Assembly: GCA_947846985.1 (NCBI GenBank)
Contig: CANTUZ010000005.1
Location: forward strand, 50,743,389 to 50,807,388
Source of the DNA: Fratercula arctica
Lineage: Eukaryota > Chordata > Aves > Charadriiformes > Alcidae
Direction of reading: 5' to 3'
DNA: 64,000 bases
The notes beneath the pieces are model-generated. The model ran no database searches. It was not told the origin of the DNA and worked only from the letters and a program-made list of their open reading frames with translations. Both the position numbers and the translations under genes were made by a program. Below are positions 38,869-50,661 of the stretch, piece after piece (the stretch's first letter is position 1; every line of letters starts with the position of its first letter).

Positions 38869-38918
38869 TTCTAATTAATTAAAAATTAAATCATAATAAA
38901 GCTTGGTATTAATTAGAA
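38869..38918. repeat. AT-rich 11-bp inverted repeat
   Basis: TTCTAATTAAT at 38869-38879 is perfectly complementary to ATTAATTAGAA at 38908-38918, with a 28-base AT-rich spacer. Each arm holds a TAATTA-type homeodomain core. A poly(A) tract of 15 bases lies just upstream at 38852-38866. Confidence 0.8.
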
Positions 38919-41900
38919 CAAGCCACTTCATCTTTCCAAAATGTCATCCACAAAAGTACGTCTCACAGTGAATTCTAATGAGAAAAACTATCTGAGAATG
39001 CTCTGGGAGTAGCTAAGTCACAAGAATTGTATATCATACCTATATCTGTCTCATTTTGAAGTCTATAAACACTTCACCTGAAGATCTGGTAGCCCTTATG
39101 TAAGTAGCTCCTGGGACCCATAAAGAAAATCCTTTTAGAAGAATGGTTAAACTGGTTGTTAAATATTAAATGTCTACCTGTAGGATGGAATCCTAAGTGC
39201 CACAGGGCTTTGAGGGAATTAAAGTTGGTTCTTTCTGAATGCGTGTGTTTCTTACTGGGATTTTAGGCAGCCTTTCATCTACTCTGCCGATGCCTCGATG
39301 AGTGGCCTTGGGGTATGACAAAGTCAGTAAGTGTTAAGATGCAATGCAATTCCACCAATTATTTGTGAAAATCACTCAGTAAGTTCTTGCAGTAGCTGGC
39401 ATATTGTTTGACATTTTGAGACTGTTAAGTAAACTGTAACACAGTTAATCACAAGTACATAATACATCTCTTTTTCATTACGAGGGCACATTTAATCTCA
39501 CTTTCTATCACACATATTTAGGAATTCTTTGGACTACCTAGGGTGGATAACACTAAAATAATTAACAGTATATAGAACTGTTCCTGTTGAGTGAAATCAC
39601 ATTTCATGCTTCAGAAAAAAAGCATTACGAAAATAAAATATGAAATGCCTGTCACAACAACACAGAGAGTTTCTCTACAAAGTGACCATGTTTCAATGAC
39701 TCTGCCATAGGATTCTGGCATGGGGAAAAGTCTTTCTCTCTCCTGGGTGACTTCTGCCCAAACATAGCACAGCAACACAAAACGTGTGGGCTGTGCAGCT
39801 CGTACGTAGATTCAATACAAGTGAGAGAATGCTGCTTTGCCCTTCTACCTCTTCCTACTATCTGCTGTAATAAAAGTAAAAGAAAGAACTTGTGGAGAGT
39901 AAACAACAATATTCACATACAGAGAGAGATTTCTTTGAAGAAAAGTGAGAAGCAGTAATGGTAGGAAGAAGGCAGAAAGAAAGCATTAAACCTATATGTG
40001 ACTTACACATGGCAGATAATAGTTCTCATTCATACTTCTGTGGAAAAAATCATACATGAGCTTGCAAGTTTCTCTCTAAAGTGGCTTTACTAATACAAGT
40101 TCAGAATTACTATGGCAAAGTTAAGCTATTTCGTAAGTAAATTGAAACGTGGTAAGAGGAATGAAGAAATACACAGGAAAAGTGGAATTTTCTGTTAACT
40201 GGAGACAGTTTATATAAAATGCTTTGGGAAATGGTAAATTTGGCATTTGGTACATTTTAGCTAGATTGATAAATAAAAAATGTAGAGCAGCAGAAAATCT
40301 GGCACTGAAAGGAAGTGTTTTGCATAAGCTAGATTGCCTTTTTCCTCCTTTGAGTATTTAGTTCTGTTCCTCACTTGAACTGGCTAGTTTGGACACGCTG
40401 TGATTATTTCTATTTTTGCTCATCTGATTTTAACTTTGACCATCTCTAAGCTGTGTCAGCGGAAGCAACACCGACGAAGAAATGCTCTCTTTTGAGTTGT
40501 ATTTTTAGATCCTGAATGATCAAATGAGAAGTGAGCTTTTCTACGGCTTTTCAATAGAGCAGCTGGGCCTGCTTCCATGTTGCCTTTTAAACTTCTCACT
40601 CTAGATAGAAGAGAGCGCAAGGTCTGAGTGTGGGCATTAGCCATGCAAGACAAGCTGCTATCTGACTGCTGAGGCACTCATCCGTCTCTAGTTAGATGCA
40701 GAACACTCCCATGCTGTCTTCTCAGCGAGCAGCCTTCTACTTACAGTCAGGAGGCATGACAAGTTTAAAGTGTATTTCCCAGCAAATATATGATGGATAG
40801 GAAGACTATCATACTCTGAGCACTGCCTAGAGACATGTATTTTACTAGAAGTAAATATCTATGTAGCAATTATCTTCTGTCACTATTTGCTACAGGCTTG
40901 TCAGCTCTTACTCTTTAAGCAGAGTCGAAATAAATCATTAAAATTGTGGTATCAAAGTTTTTCCTCAAAGTTTCCTATGAAAAATAGTACCAATGCAGAA
41001 TGAATACTTTTATTTTATGGCAATTTTGTCTTGGGTTGTGCTGTACGGAGCGGATGTTCCTTGGATGACACATTCAGGCCCTGTATGCATACATCTTTTT
41101 GTATCTAGAACCCTGCAGGATAATTTGGAGCAATGCCACTTGTGAGGGGAGGTGGAATATTTGATAAGTGAAAGTTTCTTAAATGAGCACTGCATGCATA
41201 CCTGATAGTCTGGTCACATAAAAGGAAACTTGATTATCTACTTACAGAGGTCTCAAAGGATGTTTCAAGAAGCAGAGAGATGCTACTTCTAGCATATTAC
41301 CTAACAGCTCTAAATTCAGTGGAATTTTATTTTTATAAAATCTCTCATCTTTGTAATTATAGTTGCATACACTCTGGTCATCATGTGTAATATAGATGGT
41401 TGTTCTTCTATTATGTCCCACTTTATGTTTAGGAAGAAATTTTTTTAAAAATACATTTTTGTCACAAGTACCAAACACTCACTTGTCTCCAAAGATGTGT
41501 GCCTGAAGCATTCTTCGCTTTTCCAGAATGTTCTTGGACGCTGGCAGCCCGATAAGAGAGCAGGCAGAAAATCAGGCAGGTTGTTGTTTGAAGCCTTTCT
41601 ACGTTTCATCAGCAATTCATCAAAACCAATCTGCTTTTGCAAAATGCCTCAGTTTGGCAAATGAGTGTTTTGTGGCAAAAGCTCCATTTCATCAGAAAGA
41701 TCCTGTTGAGCTCTATTTGTTACATAGTGGGGAGAGACGAAACAGATGCATTTCAGTCTACTAATCACGGAGCACGACTGATTGACTTTCCATCTTGTCT
41801 CTGTCCTCTTTCTCTTAGTTGCTACTATCATTGCCAAGATGGGAGCTACAAAACCTGCAGACTGCATTGCAACTTTTTCTATTGGCAGCTGTTCAAAACT

Positions 41901-42572
41901 AGCAGGTTCAAAAACTGGCACTGAGCACCTATGTACTTGACATCTTATGCGTGGAATGCCGGCCTCTGAACTAATTGTCTTGGAGTGTGCTTTGCAGACA
42001 GCATTTGCAGATCACTTAAACTTCAGATGAATCCTCAGGAAACTTGTGTTGGTTGAAAGTATTTAAAGTACACATGAAAAATAATACAATTGTAAAGAGA
42101 ATTAATCCTCTGGTCAGGACAGTATTTAAATATGATCTTAACTTAGAAGTCAAAATGAACATAAGTATGGGATTGCAGATGGATTAATCTGTATAAATCT
42201 TTTCTTGAATTAATGACTGAACACTGAATAGTTAAAAGTAGAGTCAGCAAAGAATACGTCTAAATTGTGCAGTGAATCTAATAAACAGGACAGTTGTGAC
42301 CTGTTTATTATGGAATATGTAGCTTCCATCTAGAATAACTGAATAGAATAAACATCATAATTTTTTAATATTGGATTTTTTTGAGAACACAATTTATAAT
42401 AAAATCGTTGGTGTTCCTAACAATGACAAGGCCTCAGAATTAACTATTGTCATGACTTTTATTTTCTGTGTCATTGCTGTTGTTTTCGTTAATAGGATGA
42501 GGTTTTGTCAGAAAATACCCATCATCAAAACAAAAACTTTTCAAGAAAATATATCAGAAACTTTCAAAGACT

Positions 42573-42586
42573 GGGGATCCCCCCCC
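42573..42586. repeat. palindrome joined to C8 run
   Basis: GGGGATCCCC at 42573-42582 continues into a run of eight C in total (42579-42586). This is a small hairpin-prone, slippage-prone spot. Confidence 0.8.
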
Positions 42587-43233
42587 ATTTCTTTTTTCTA
42601 AAGGAGAACTCTCATCTGGAATAGCCAGTAACCGTATGGTTAGGACACTCTTGAGGGACACAAGAAACTGAAGTTCAACTTACTGCTTTGCCCTGAAAAC
42701 ATCACCACTCTCTGCAAATGATCTAGTCACCTTGAGGCACAGGAATGTTATGCTCTCAAGTATACAGCAAAATGTAGTTAATGTGTTTGTATTATCACTT
42801 TTAAAGCTTTCACTACAAAGAAAATGTATGAGAAAATACTACCTTTTTAAGGATAGACTCTTGTATAGCTGGTGTGGAAGCACTTGATATAGCCTTAGGG
42901 CAACTTAGCACAATCGCAGCTCTGGATAACTTTCAGCAAGCTGTACAGAAGAAAAAGTAAATGAAAATTCCCTATTGTTATTATATTTAAAGAAACTGAG
43001 AAAAGTAGCATACAGAGGAATAGCTCTGTGAAACTTGATAAATTGCTGTAAGTCAAGAGGTCTGACTAACACGTATTTTCCTTCAATCTAAGCCTACTTT
43101 TAGGTTTTATGCACCAAGAAACAATAAAAAGAGGTTTTCCTCCTGCTCTCTGTTGCTGATTTGTTGTTATTTGCAATAAAAAGCTGAATTTGTGAGGTCA
43201 TTTTTTTTTCCCTAGCCTTGAATTACCAGGGAG

Positions 43234-43690
43234 GTGATTCTGCCCCTCTACTCTGCTCCGGTGAGACCCCACCTGAAGTATTGCATCCAGCTCTGGAGTC
43301 CTCAACACAAGAAGGACGTGGACCTGTTGGAATGGGTCCAGCAGAGGGCCACGAAGATGATCAAAGGCTGGAGCACCTATGCTTTGAGGATAGGCTGAGA
43401 GGGTTGGGGTTGTTCAGCCTGGAGAAGAGAAGGCTCCGAGGAGACCTTATAGCAGCCTTCCAGGACCTAAAGGGGGCCTACAGGAAAGATGGGGAGGGAC
43501 TCTTTATCAGGGAGGGTAATGATAGGACGAGGGGTAATGGTTTCAAACGGAAAGAGGGTAGATTTAGATTGGATATTAGGAAGAAGTTCTTTTCTGTGAG
43601 GGTGGTGAGGCACTGGAACAGGTTCCCAGAGAAGTTGTGGATACCCCATCCCTGGAAGTGTTCAAGGCCAGGCTGGATGGGGCTTTGAGC
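43234..43690 (+). pseudogene. CR1 ORF2 C-terminal remnant with two frameshifts
   Basis: Three frames must be combined to follow the family protein. From 43234 the frame reads [20 protein letters not shown] and on to RATKMIKG. It is lost near 43366, where one G of a GGG run is missing. The next frame carries [38 protein letters not shown] and VVRHWNRFP. It is lost in turn near 43623, where one base is missing before CCCAGAGAAG. The last piece corresponds to the [18 protein letters not shown] end. This region follows the RT domain in CR1 ORF2; the RT catalytic core and endonuclease are not present. An ATG-started frame at 43218-43688 (156 codons) covers it, but its first third is out of frame and meaningless. 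Confidence 0.9.
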
Positions 43691-43773
43691 AGCCTGGTCT
43701 AGTGGGAGGTGTCCCTGCCCAGGGCAGGGGGATTGGAACTAAATGATCTTTAAGGTCCCTTCCAACCCGAACC

Positions 43774-43800
43774 ATTCTGTGATTCTGTGTGATTCTGTGA
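43774..43800 (+). repeat. CR1 terminal octamer repeats
   Basis: ATTCTGTG units with one two-base stutter (TGTGTG) close the CR1 element. CR1 ends in such octamers instead of poly(A), and they serve in target-primed reverse transcription. Confidence 0.92.
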
Positions 43801-46746
43801 AAGGGGGAAAGATAAGTATGACTTTATTAAAGCTTTTTTTTCTTTCTTCGGTTAAATCTGGAACCTAAATTTACTTCTGGCTCTTGGCTGAAGCATAATG
43901 AATGGAGAAACAGAAGAGCTTTTTAACCAAATAGTTCTTACCCTTTCTACTGAACTTTAGGGTATGGCTTCCATCTTTAATTTCTACTTTATGGTAAAAG
44001 CAAACAAAGGTTGTGGTGGTAGGAAATAAAAAGTATTTTCATTTTTCCACTTTGGTTTTATTCCTAGGAGTTCACTTATATTCCTTTCCTGCTTCTAATT
44101 TTGGAAGTAGAAAACTCAAAACAAAGTAATTTATAGGACTTGGTATTCTAATGAAAGATATAACGCCAAGGGATAGATTAGTTACCTAATGTGCCTGTAT
44201 AAGGTAAATTAGATAATAGACCAGAGTTGAAGTATATATAATAAACACAGTGTTTAGCCATTAAATGAACAGACTATTTACTATTATTCTTGAGTTCCTC
44301 CTTTGAAACTTATGTAAACTTTAATATGCCTATGTTGCTCAGTAAGAGAAACTGAAATGCTTAAAATATCTAGAAAGAAAAAAGGTAGTATGGTGAATTG
44401 CACACCTCTTGTGTTTGTATTAAGAATGTTGTTCTCTGCCTGATCTGGGAATCCAAAAGGAAAAAGTACTTTATTTTATATCCATGAATGGGAAAGTTCA
44501 TTAAACTTTGGGCTTCTTGGGAAACAGTTTAGTATTGATTTAGTTGAGACCAGAGGGCTAAGAACTGGAAGGCTTGGTTTCCATATTAAATTCTCACACA
44601 AATTTGGTCTGTGACCCTGGCCAAATGAATTACCTTATATTCAACAGCTCAAATCTAGTCAATTTTTTCAGTCAGTTGCTTAAAAAAAATAAATAAAAAA
44701 TTAATTTCTTGATCTTTTGGGTATAAGTACATTTGGCTAATGTGGATGAGAACTGCTACTGCTGGCTTGGCTCTGTGAAAATAAATTTTATTTATCAAGA
44801 GGCTAAATATGTCTACAAATATTAGTATAAGGCCTCAGTCTTCAAACCATGTAAGTTTGCCATTGCTAGTTAACTGCTTATTATCTGAGAGTGAATACTC
44901 TGCATTTTTTAAATCTTGTCATTAATCAGTTTTCCAAGACAGAATATTGATAAAGATTTTCTGACCTTTTCAGAAGGGACTGCAGCTGGCTTGACCAAAT
45001 TCCACTGAAGCTAGATGCAGTCTTTCTAAAATTTTACAACCATTTTAGCTGTGGCGAAAGCTTTCTTGAGCAGGTTTTAGATTGGTTTGGTTGCTGGTTT
45101 GTTTGGGGTTTTTTTGACTCCTGGGTACTGTAAAATAACTGTCCCATTCCACCAATGAAATAATTGTTATTTAATTATTTAGAGTAAGTGTGTTCCTGGG
45201 GGATTCCTTTACGTGAAAGGTGATGTCTTCATGCATATTATAAATAAAGCTAGGGTTACTATGGGCCCTACTTTACAGCATTTTGTAAAGTTCTGCAGTA
45301 TATAGATAATAAAAGCTTTTGAGAAAGCTTTTTGCTTTCCTTTGTTTACCCTTTTCATGATTTCATCCAATTTATTTGTCTCTACAAATCAAACAGGACC
45401 TTCACCATGTTTTGTTTTAAAATCTCCTCTAACAGTAAGCATATAAAATGTAATGGTACTGCAACACAGAAAATTTGTTATATTGAAGTACTGTATTTTA
45501 AAATGTCAGAAAAAGGAATGAGAATCAAATCTTGCACATTGATGGAAAGCTGAACATTTGTCTCCCAATGACAGCCAATGTCTTCACCATTTATATTACA
45601 CAGGAAATACACGGAACATGTTACACAGAAAATTTTGTCCCATTTCTTAAGAAACATATTAGCTAAAAGGCTCCAGATAAAACTCGAAATAGATAATCCA
45701 CCCAACACACATTCAGGCATACTGGTGTAATTGTTGTATACGATTTGCTTATTATCCACTATTGACCAACACAGTTCCTCATATGTAAGCGTATAAGAGG
45801 GAATTTGCAATATATTGCAAGAAAATATCTTCTGTTTTTGAACAGCTGATAGATGAATCATAAAAACATCCATATACAATTTCTTTCATCCTTAGTCACA
45901 GTCTTCTGGAAATAAAGCTGGTATTTATGAGATAAGGATTTCACGGAGTGTGGAGTGTTGAAAGACCCAAGCTATGTATACCTTGTTTGGTATGGTTTTA
46001 AGTATGGAAGCATGAAAACAGGTACTTCTGCTATTTACTAGTCAATACCAATAAATTAAGAAATATTTAAAATGACAAGTAATACCTAGTCCCACGGAAG
46101 CTGTGGCAAACTTTTCCACTGATTTTAATGGAGCTGGGATTTCATATGAAATGCTCAGCTTTCAAAACTTAATATATTCTCATGTTAATTCAGTCTTCAA
46201 AACAAGACTTTGTCAGTGGTTCGTGTAATTGCACCTGCTAGTCACCAAGATTAATGCAAGCAAATATTCTCTACCCTCTGTCCACCTGTAGCAAGTGCTA
46301 TTAAACTATCAATATAAAAGCTGTCCTAGCATTCACAATTCGTGTAACCCCATACATTGTGGAGTATACTTGGGAATGATACCATGATAGCATGTACATG
46401 GTATACACAAGCACTAGTTAGAACCCAAATCAGCTCCCGAGACATAAACTATCCATAAGCTTTGAAGAAATTCCAATGTTCATCAAAATTCTACAGCTGA
46501 GGAGATTCTTTTATGAATTTGGAGTAAATGCGTTAGGGATTTGATGTATTTGGAGTTGAGTGGTGGTAAACTCAGGTTATTCTTGTGTGCAGTCTTCAAC
46601 AAAGCCCAGTTTGGCTTTAAATAGCTATATGGAATTGGAGTTTTGGTTAGCTTTTGTCCATTGCTACAGCTTCAGGTAACCATCATTTTCAATGAGAAAA
46701 ATGCTAACTGTTATTTTAGGCTATGTTTACTAATTTGCTTTTCTGT

Positions 46747-46771
46747 TTTTTGTTTGTTTGTTTGTTTGTTT
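46747..46771 (+). repeat. (TTTG)n microsatellite
   Basis: About five to six GTTT units in a row, followed by TTAAAAC. Confidence 0.9.
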
Positions 46772-47881
46772 AAAACAAGCATTTCATTTGTTTTAGAAAT
46801 CTTAGTTGATTTTGTTGTTTTAATTCTCCAGACTATATATTCAGGGCAATATTATATGTAATGTTCAGTAACATTCATGAGGTGGCTATTAAACCATCTG
46901 ACGTACTCTTCTGCAAAGTTTCTCTACATTTTGCTGCATAATCTCATTTTACAAGTTCATTGTATAGCTGCTTTGATTCATTTTAACAGAGGCATTGTTT
47001 CATATTGTGTTTGACTACAGCTCAATCACTGAGTCAATTTCCCATCATCTTTAACTGAATTAGTATAATTCATGCATGTATCCATCATAACCTATTCAGC
47101 TATAGCATTTTAATTTATTTCCTTTAGTCTTGGATTCACTAGTCTTATTCTCTGCAGTCTCATCCGTACGCCTTGGGTCTGTGGCAGTTTCAACAGCTCC
47201 GAATGGAAATGACATGGTTTGAGATCACAGGCTGCTTTCTTTCAACGCTCCTTTTCTATGCTCGCCCATTGATTTCACATTGTACAGTAGTCACAATCTA
47301 CAGTCTTCATGTAAGCCCCTATCAGTTTGTGGTATTTTATGTCCTTTGAAACTGACCACTGTTTGCTACTCTATCGCTGAGACTCTCCATTTTACAGAAT
47401 TGGTTTAGAGTACTTCCAGTTTAATTCCCTTCTTGTAGGCTCATATCCCATCACTTTACGTTTAATTACATTTATGATGGAAGCCAATCAAATCCATTTA
47501 CATTAGCTATGTCTTTAAGGTTACTTGTTCCATATTCATTTTCTATCCTGGTACACTTATCCAAGTTTTAGACCAATTAATCTTTGAATATTATTTTTAG
47601 TGTTTAAACCCTGAAGTATCGTTTCATATGGTTTCTGAGCTGATTAGCTGTTGCTGTAGATTCAATTTCTGTCTTTCAGTGAAAAGATATAAGATCAGTA
47701 GCTGCTCAGCTCTTCAATTTATTGCTCATAGCTGTAGTTACTTCTAAAAATACTTTTAAGGTCTGTTGTCCTAAGTGGCTTTATAGAAAACATGATGAGT
47801 TTTATTCTTCAAAATATTCATTGCAATATTGGAATTTGCTTACAGTTTAGGTTTAACCTCTGCTTGCTCTGTGGACCAGAT

Positions 47882-47917
47882 CACTCCAGCTGAAGTACAC
47901 TCAGCTGGAGTGTACTT
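47882..47917. repeat. overlapping, mutually exclusive inverted repeats
   Basis: CACTCCAGCTG (47882-47892) pairs with CAGCTGGAGTG (47902-47912) across 9 bases. AAGTACACTC (47893-47902) pairs with GAGTGTACTT (47908-47917) across 5 bases. Both pairings are perfect and share bases, so a single strand can form one hairpin or the other, not both. The unit AGCTG is also directly repeated (47888-47892, 47903-47907). Confidence 0.9.
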
Positions 47918-50628
47918 CCATGGATTTATGGTACATAGTCAAAAATAAATATATATTCCACAGTATATTATGACCTGATATTGTTATGATTCTTTTAATT
48001 TTTTAAAATAAAAATCATTTAGGTTATTCTGTGTAAATTCACATTATACAATGCAGATGCTTCGGCCAGAGATTAATTCTTGCTTGAAGTGCAAGTACTT
48101 GAATATTAATTTTACAACTGCAGTGAGATTTTTGGGGTTCCGCTGAAATTAAGCTTGCAGTAACAATATTTTGTGAAATTTTGTAATTTTTACAATTTTA
48201 AACTTTTAAACTTATTTTAATTTAATGGTTTTTGTACTACTGAGTTCAACAGCATAGCATCATTAGCTCAAATTAAGATAATTATCACTAATGAAGCATG
48301 AAATATCCACCAGCCAGATTCCAGTTAGCAGCTTAGCTATCTGTGTTTTGTTCTGAATATAAGGAAGTCCGCTTGCTCTGATTTACTCTTTTTACATTAA
48401 TTCCATTTTATCAAAATGCAGCCAATTCTCTAGATAGGACAAATTCATTTTGAGTTGAAGGTAGTATCAAAATTCAAAGTTCCGACTGCAAAATAATGAA
48501 TCTTCAAACATGCCACTCAGAAACAAAACCTATTCCTTTGCATTCCTCACATTTATAAAAAGATGTTTTAGAAATTGTAGAAAATGTTCTAACTTTTGTG
48601 ACTTAATTTTCCTATTATATATTTGATATTGATTAACTATTGCAATCCTGCTTAAGGCATCATATTGTAAGAAAGGCAAGAAAACATATGACAAAGAGCC
48701 AAAGGTTTGCACATGAAAGCGATTATGCCAGTCCTTAATTTACGATATGGGTTTATTTTGTGAAAAATTTTAAGTACTGTAAATAGAATGTGTACTCCAG
48801 TGTTTTAATGAAAGGCGTGTGTGGGCCAAACTATATTTCTAAGTAGTGAACATTAACAGAAGAGAACTCTTAGTCACATTGACTGGAGAAAAGGGCTAGT
48901 AAGTACAGGTGGTGAAACCAACTTGTGGCCCATGCCCCAAATGCAGTTCAAGGTGGTCATTGATTAACATGGGAGAAAGTAGAACAAAACCCAGAAAATT
49001 CTTTCCTTGTACCCAGACTTCCCTAACTTAATATATCACTTTTCTTATACATACAGTTGAATAAATTTAGATTTTTTAATAAAAATTGCTGCAAAAAAGT
49101 GAAGTAACAGCACCACATATTAAAGTAGCCCATATCACATGCAGAGGTATGATTCAGTAAAGTGGATGCCTGGATTGGGTAGAATTGATGTGTTGCTTCT
49201 TGGTTGTTTGGAATTATTTTTATTATTTTTGCCACACTTTTCTTAGACAGTTGAATACGCAAGAACTTAGAAGGAAATCATTTCACTACCAAAGACACTT
49301 GAGCTTATGCTTAATACAAGTTTTCTATTTTACCTATCTCCTGAAGTAATTTGAAGTAATACTACGGCCTTAATGCAAAGGAAGTAGTAAAACTTTTAAT
49401 AATATCAGAGGCAGTAGATCAATGTGACCTCTTATAAGGAGCTAAAAATTTGTGAAGCATTTGTGAATCACTAAAGTGAATTTCTTCTTTACACTGAAAT
49501 ATTTTTATTTGGATACTTCAGAACAATGATTTATCTCTAGCCACATATATCCCTCTCATAGGTTCTTTTAAGGCATATGCCTTCAAAGATAGTTATACAA
49601 TGCTCATATATGATGTACTTTGACTACATAGGTACAAGGTTGCTTAGCAACATGGTAATGTCTGATTTGATCGCTCAAGTAGAATACTTCTGCCTTCACT
49701 ATTATACCAGGAGATTAGTAGTGTATAATCCTATCTAGGCTACTGGGAAAAAAGAAGTCTCCAAAACTAGATGAGTCACTATCCATGTCTGTGGTCTATC
49801 CCTTCTACATGAAGAATACCAGAGAGCCAGTGCCACTCCCTGAGTTATTACAGAAGTGATGTGTCTTATCAGAAAAAGCACAGTGCTCTTCATGTTCTTC
49901 AAGGGCAACAAATCCCCATTAGCACAATCTGTAACCTGATGAAAATCTGAATATGTTGAATTAGTCATATTTTTTCCAACAGAGTTTTCCATTTTGGATT
50001 TTGTACTCATACATTTTACAGTGAGCCTGAACAAATTCCTGCAATGAAAACAGCAGTCAATAATGGTACTCAAGTTTCAGTAGTACCCAAAACTACAGAC
50101 ATAAACCTGGATTTCTTCCTTTTTTCTTTACTGTAAAGAAAAGGCTGTCCTTGCTCAAACTGTATCTAATTCCTGCCTGAAACTAATGAATAAAGGTTTA
50201 GAAAGGCTTCTGCTCCAGACCTAAAATAAAAATGGAACTAATAAAACATCTGCAGAACTTTGCATTTGAGACCTAACCTTATGCATCAAGAAGATTCTCA
50301 TATAAATGCTGTTGCAAGTATTTTCTCAAGCGATGACTCCATCCCATATTTAGTGTTATAAAACTTTAATGTGAAGTTTCACTTTCACATCATTTATTTT
50401 TGATTATAATTTGATGAGGAAAATGTCAACAAAATTAAGTCAAATCAAGATACTTTCCTCAGGGGGAAGAGATACATATCATACAGTTATTTTTATTACT
50501 GTTTTCTATAGCAAGAAGGTGAATCTTTCTCTTCTGGGACATCTCACATATAATGTTTTGTTAGGCAAATGTTGCATTTAGTAGCAATGATATTTAGGAG
50601 CATGCAAACTTTGTTCAAAGATGGGCTG

Positions 50629-50661
50629 TAGCTAGCACCCTAGCCTGGTATAGCTAGCACC
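50629..50661 (+). repeat. short direct repeat TAGCTAGCACC, 22-base period
   Basis: TAGCTAGCACC occurs at 50629-50639 and again at 50651-50661. A TACTCCT/AGGAGTA inverted pair follows at 50662-50668 and 50689-50695. Confidence 0.75.

Larger units (their letters stand above)
38093..43225. other. unique DNA, no gene seen
   Basis: Unique sequence with an 11-bp inverted repeat at 38869-38918 and A15 at 38852-38866. Around 41440-41950 open frames of 65-95 codons overlap on both strands, none resembling a known protein; this stretch looks more like conserved non-coding DNA than an exon. A C8 run fused to a GGGGATCCCC palindrome lies at 42573-42586. Confidence 0.5.
43226..43800 (+). mobile_element. 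CR1 LINE, 5'-truncated, 3' end complete
   Basis: This carries the C-terminal part of CR1 ORF2, the short 3' UTR with TTAAGGTCCCTTCCAACCC-like sequence (here CTTTAAGGTCCCTTCCAACC), and a tail of octamer repeats of the ATTCTGTG type at 43774-43800. No poly(A) tail and no target-site duplication are seen, both normal for CR1. It aligns with the minus-strand copy at 7389-7690. The 5' edge is set where similarity begins, in the segment encoding VILPLYSA; a pyrimidine run (T, then CCCTAG) directly precedes it. Confidence 0.96.

Noticed and set aside
43218..43688. 156-codon plus-strand frame as a gene
   Set aside because: It is CR1 ORF2 debris. The first 50 or so residues are out of frame with the element's protein and the frame is lost again near 43623.
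45478..45879. 133-codon minus-strand open frame
   Set aside because: No recognisable domain, composition like the AT-rich background, no flanking splice signals or conserved pattern. The length is plausible for chance in 64 kb read in six frames.
49735..50073. 112-codon minus-strand open frame
   Set aside because: It encodes nothing recognisable and no promoter, splice or polyadenylation context supports a gene.
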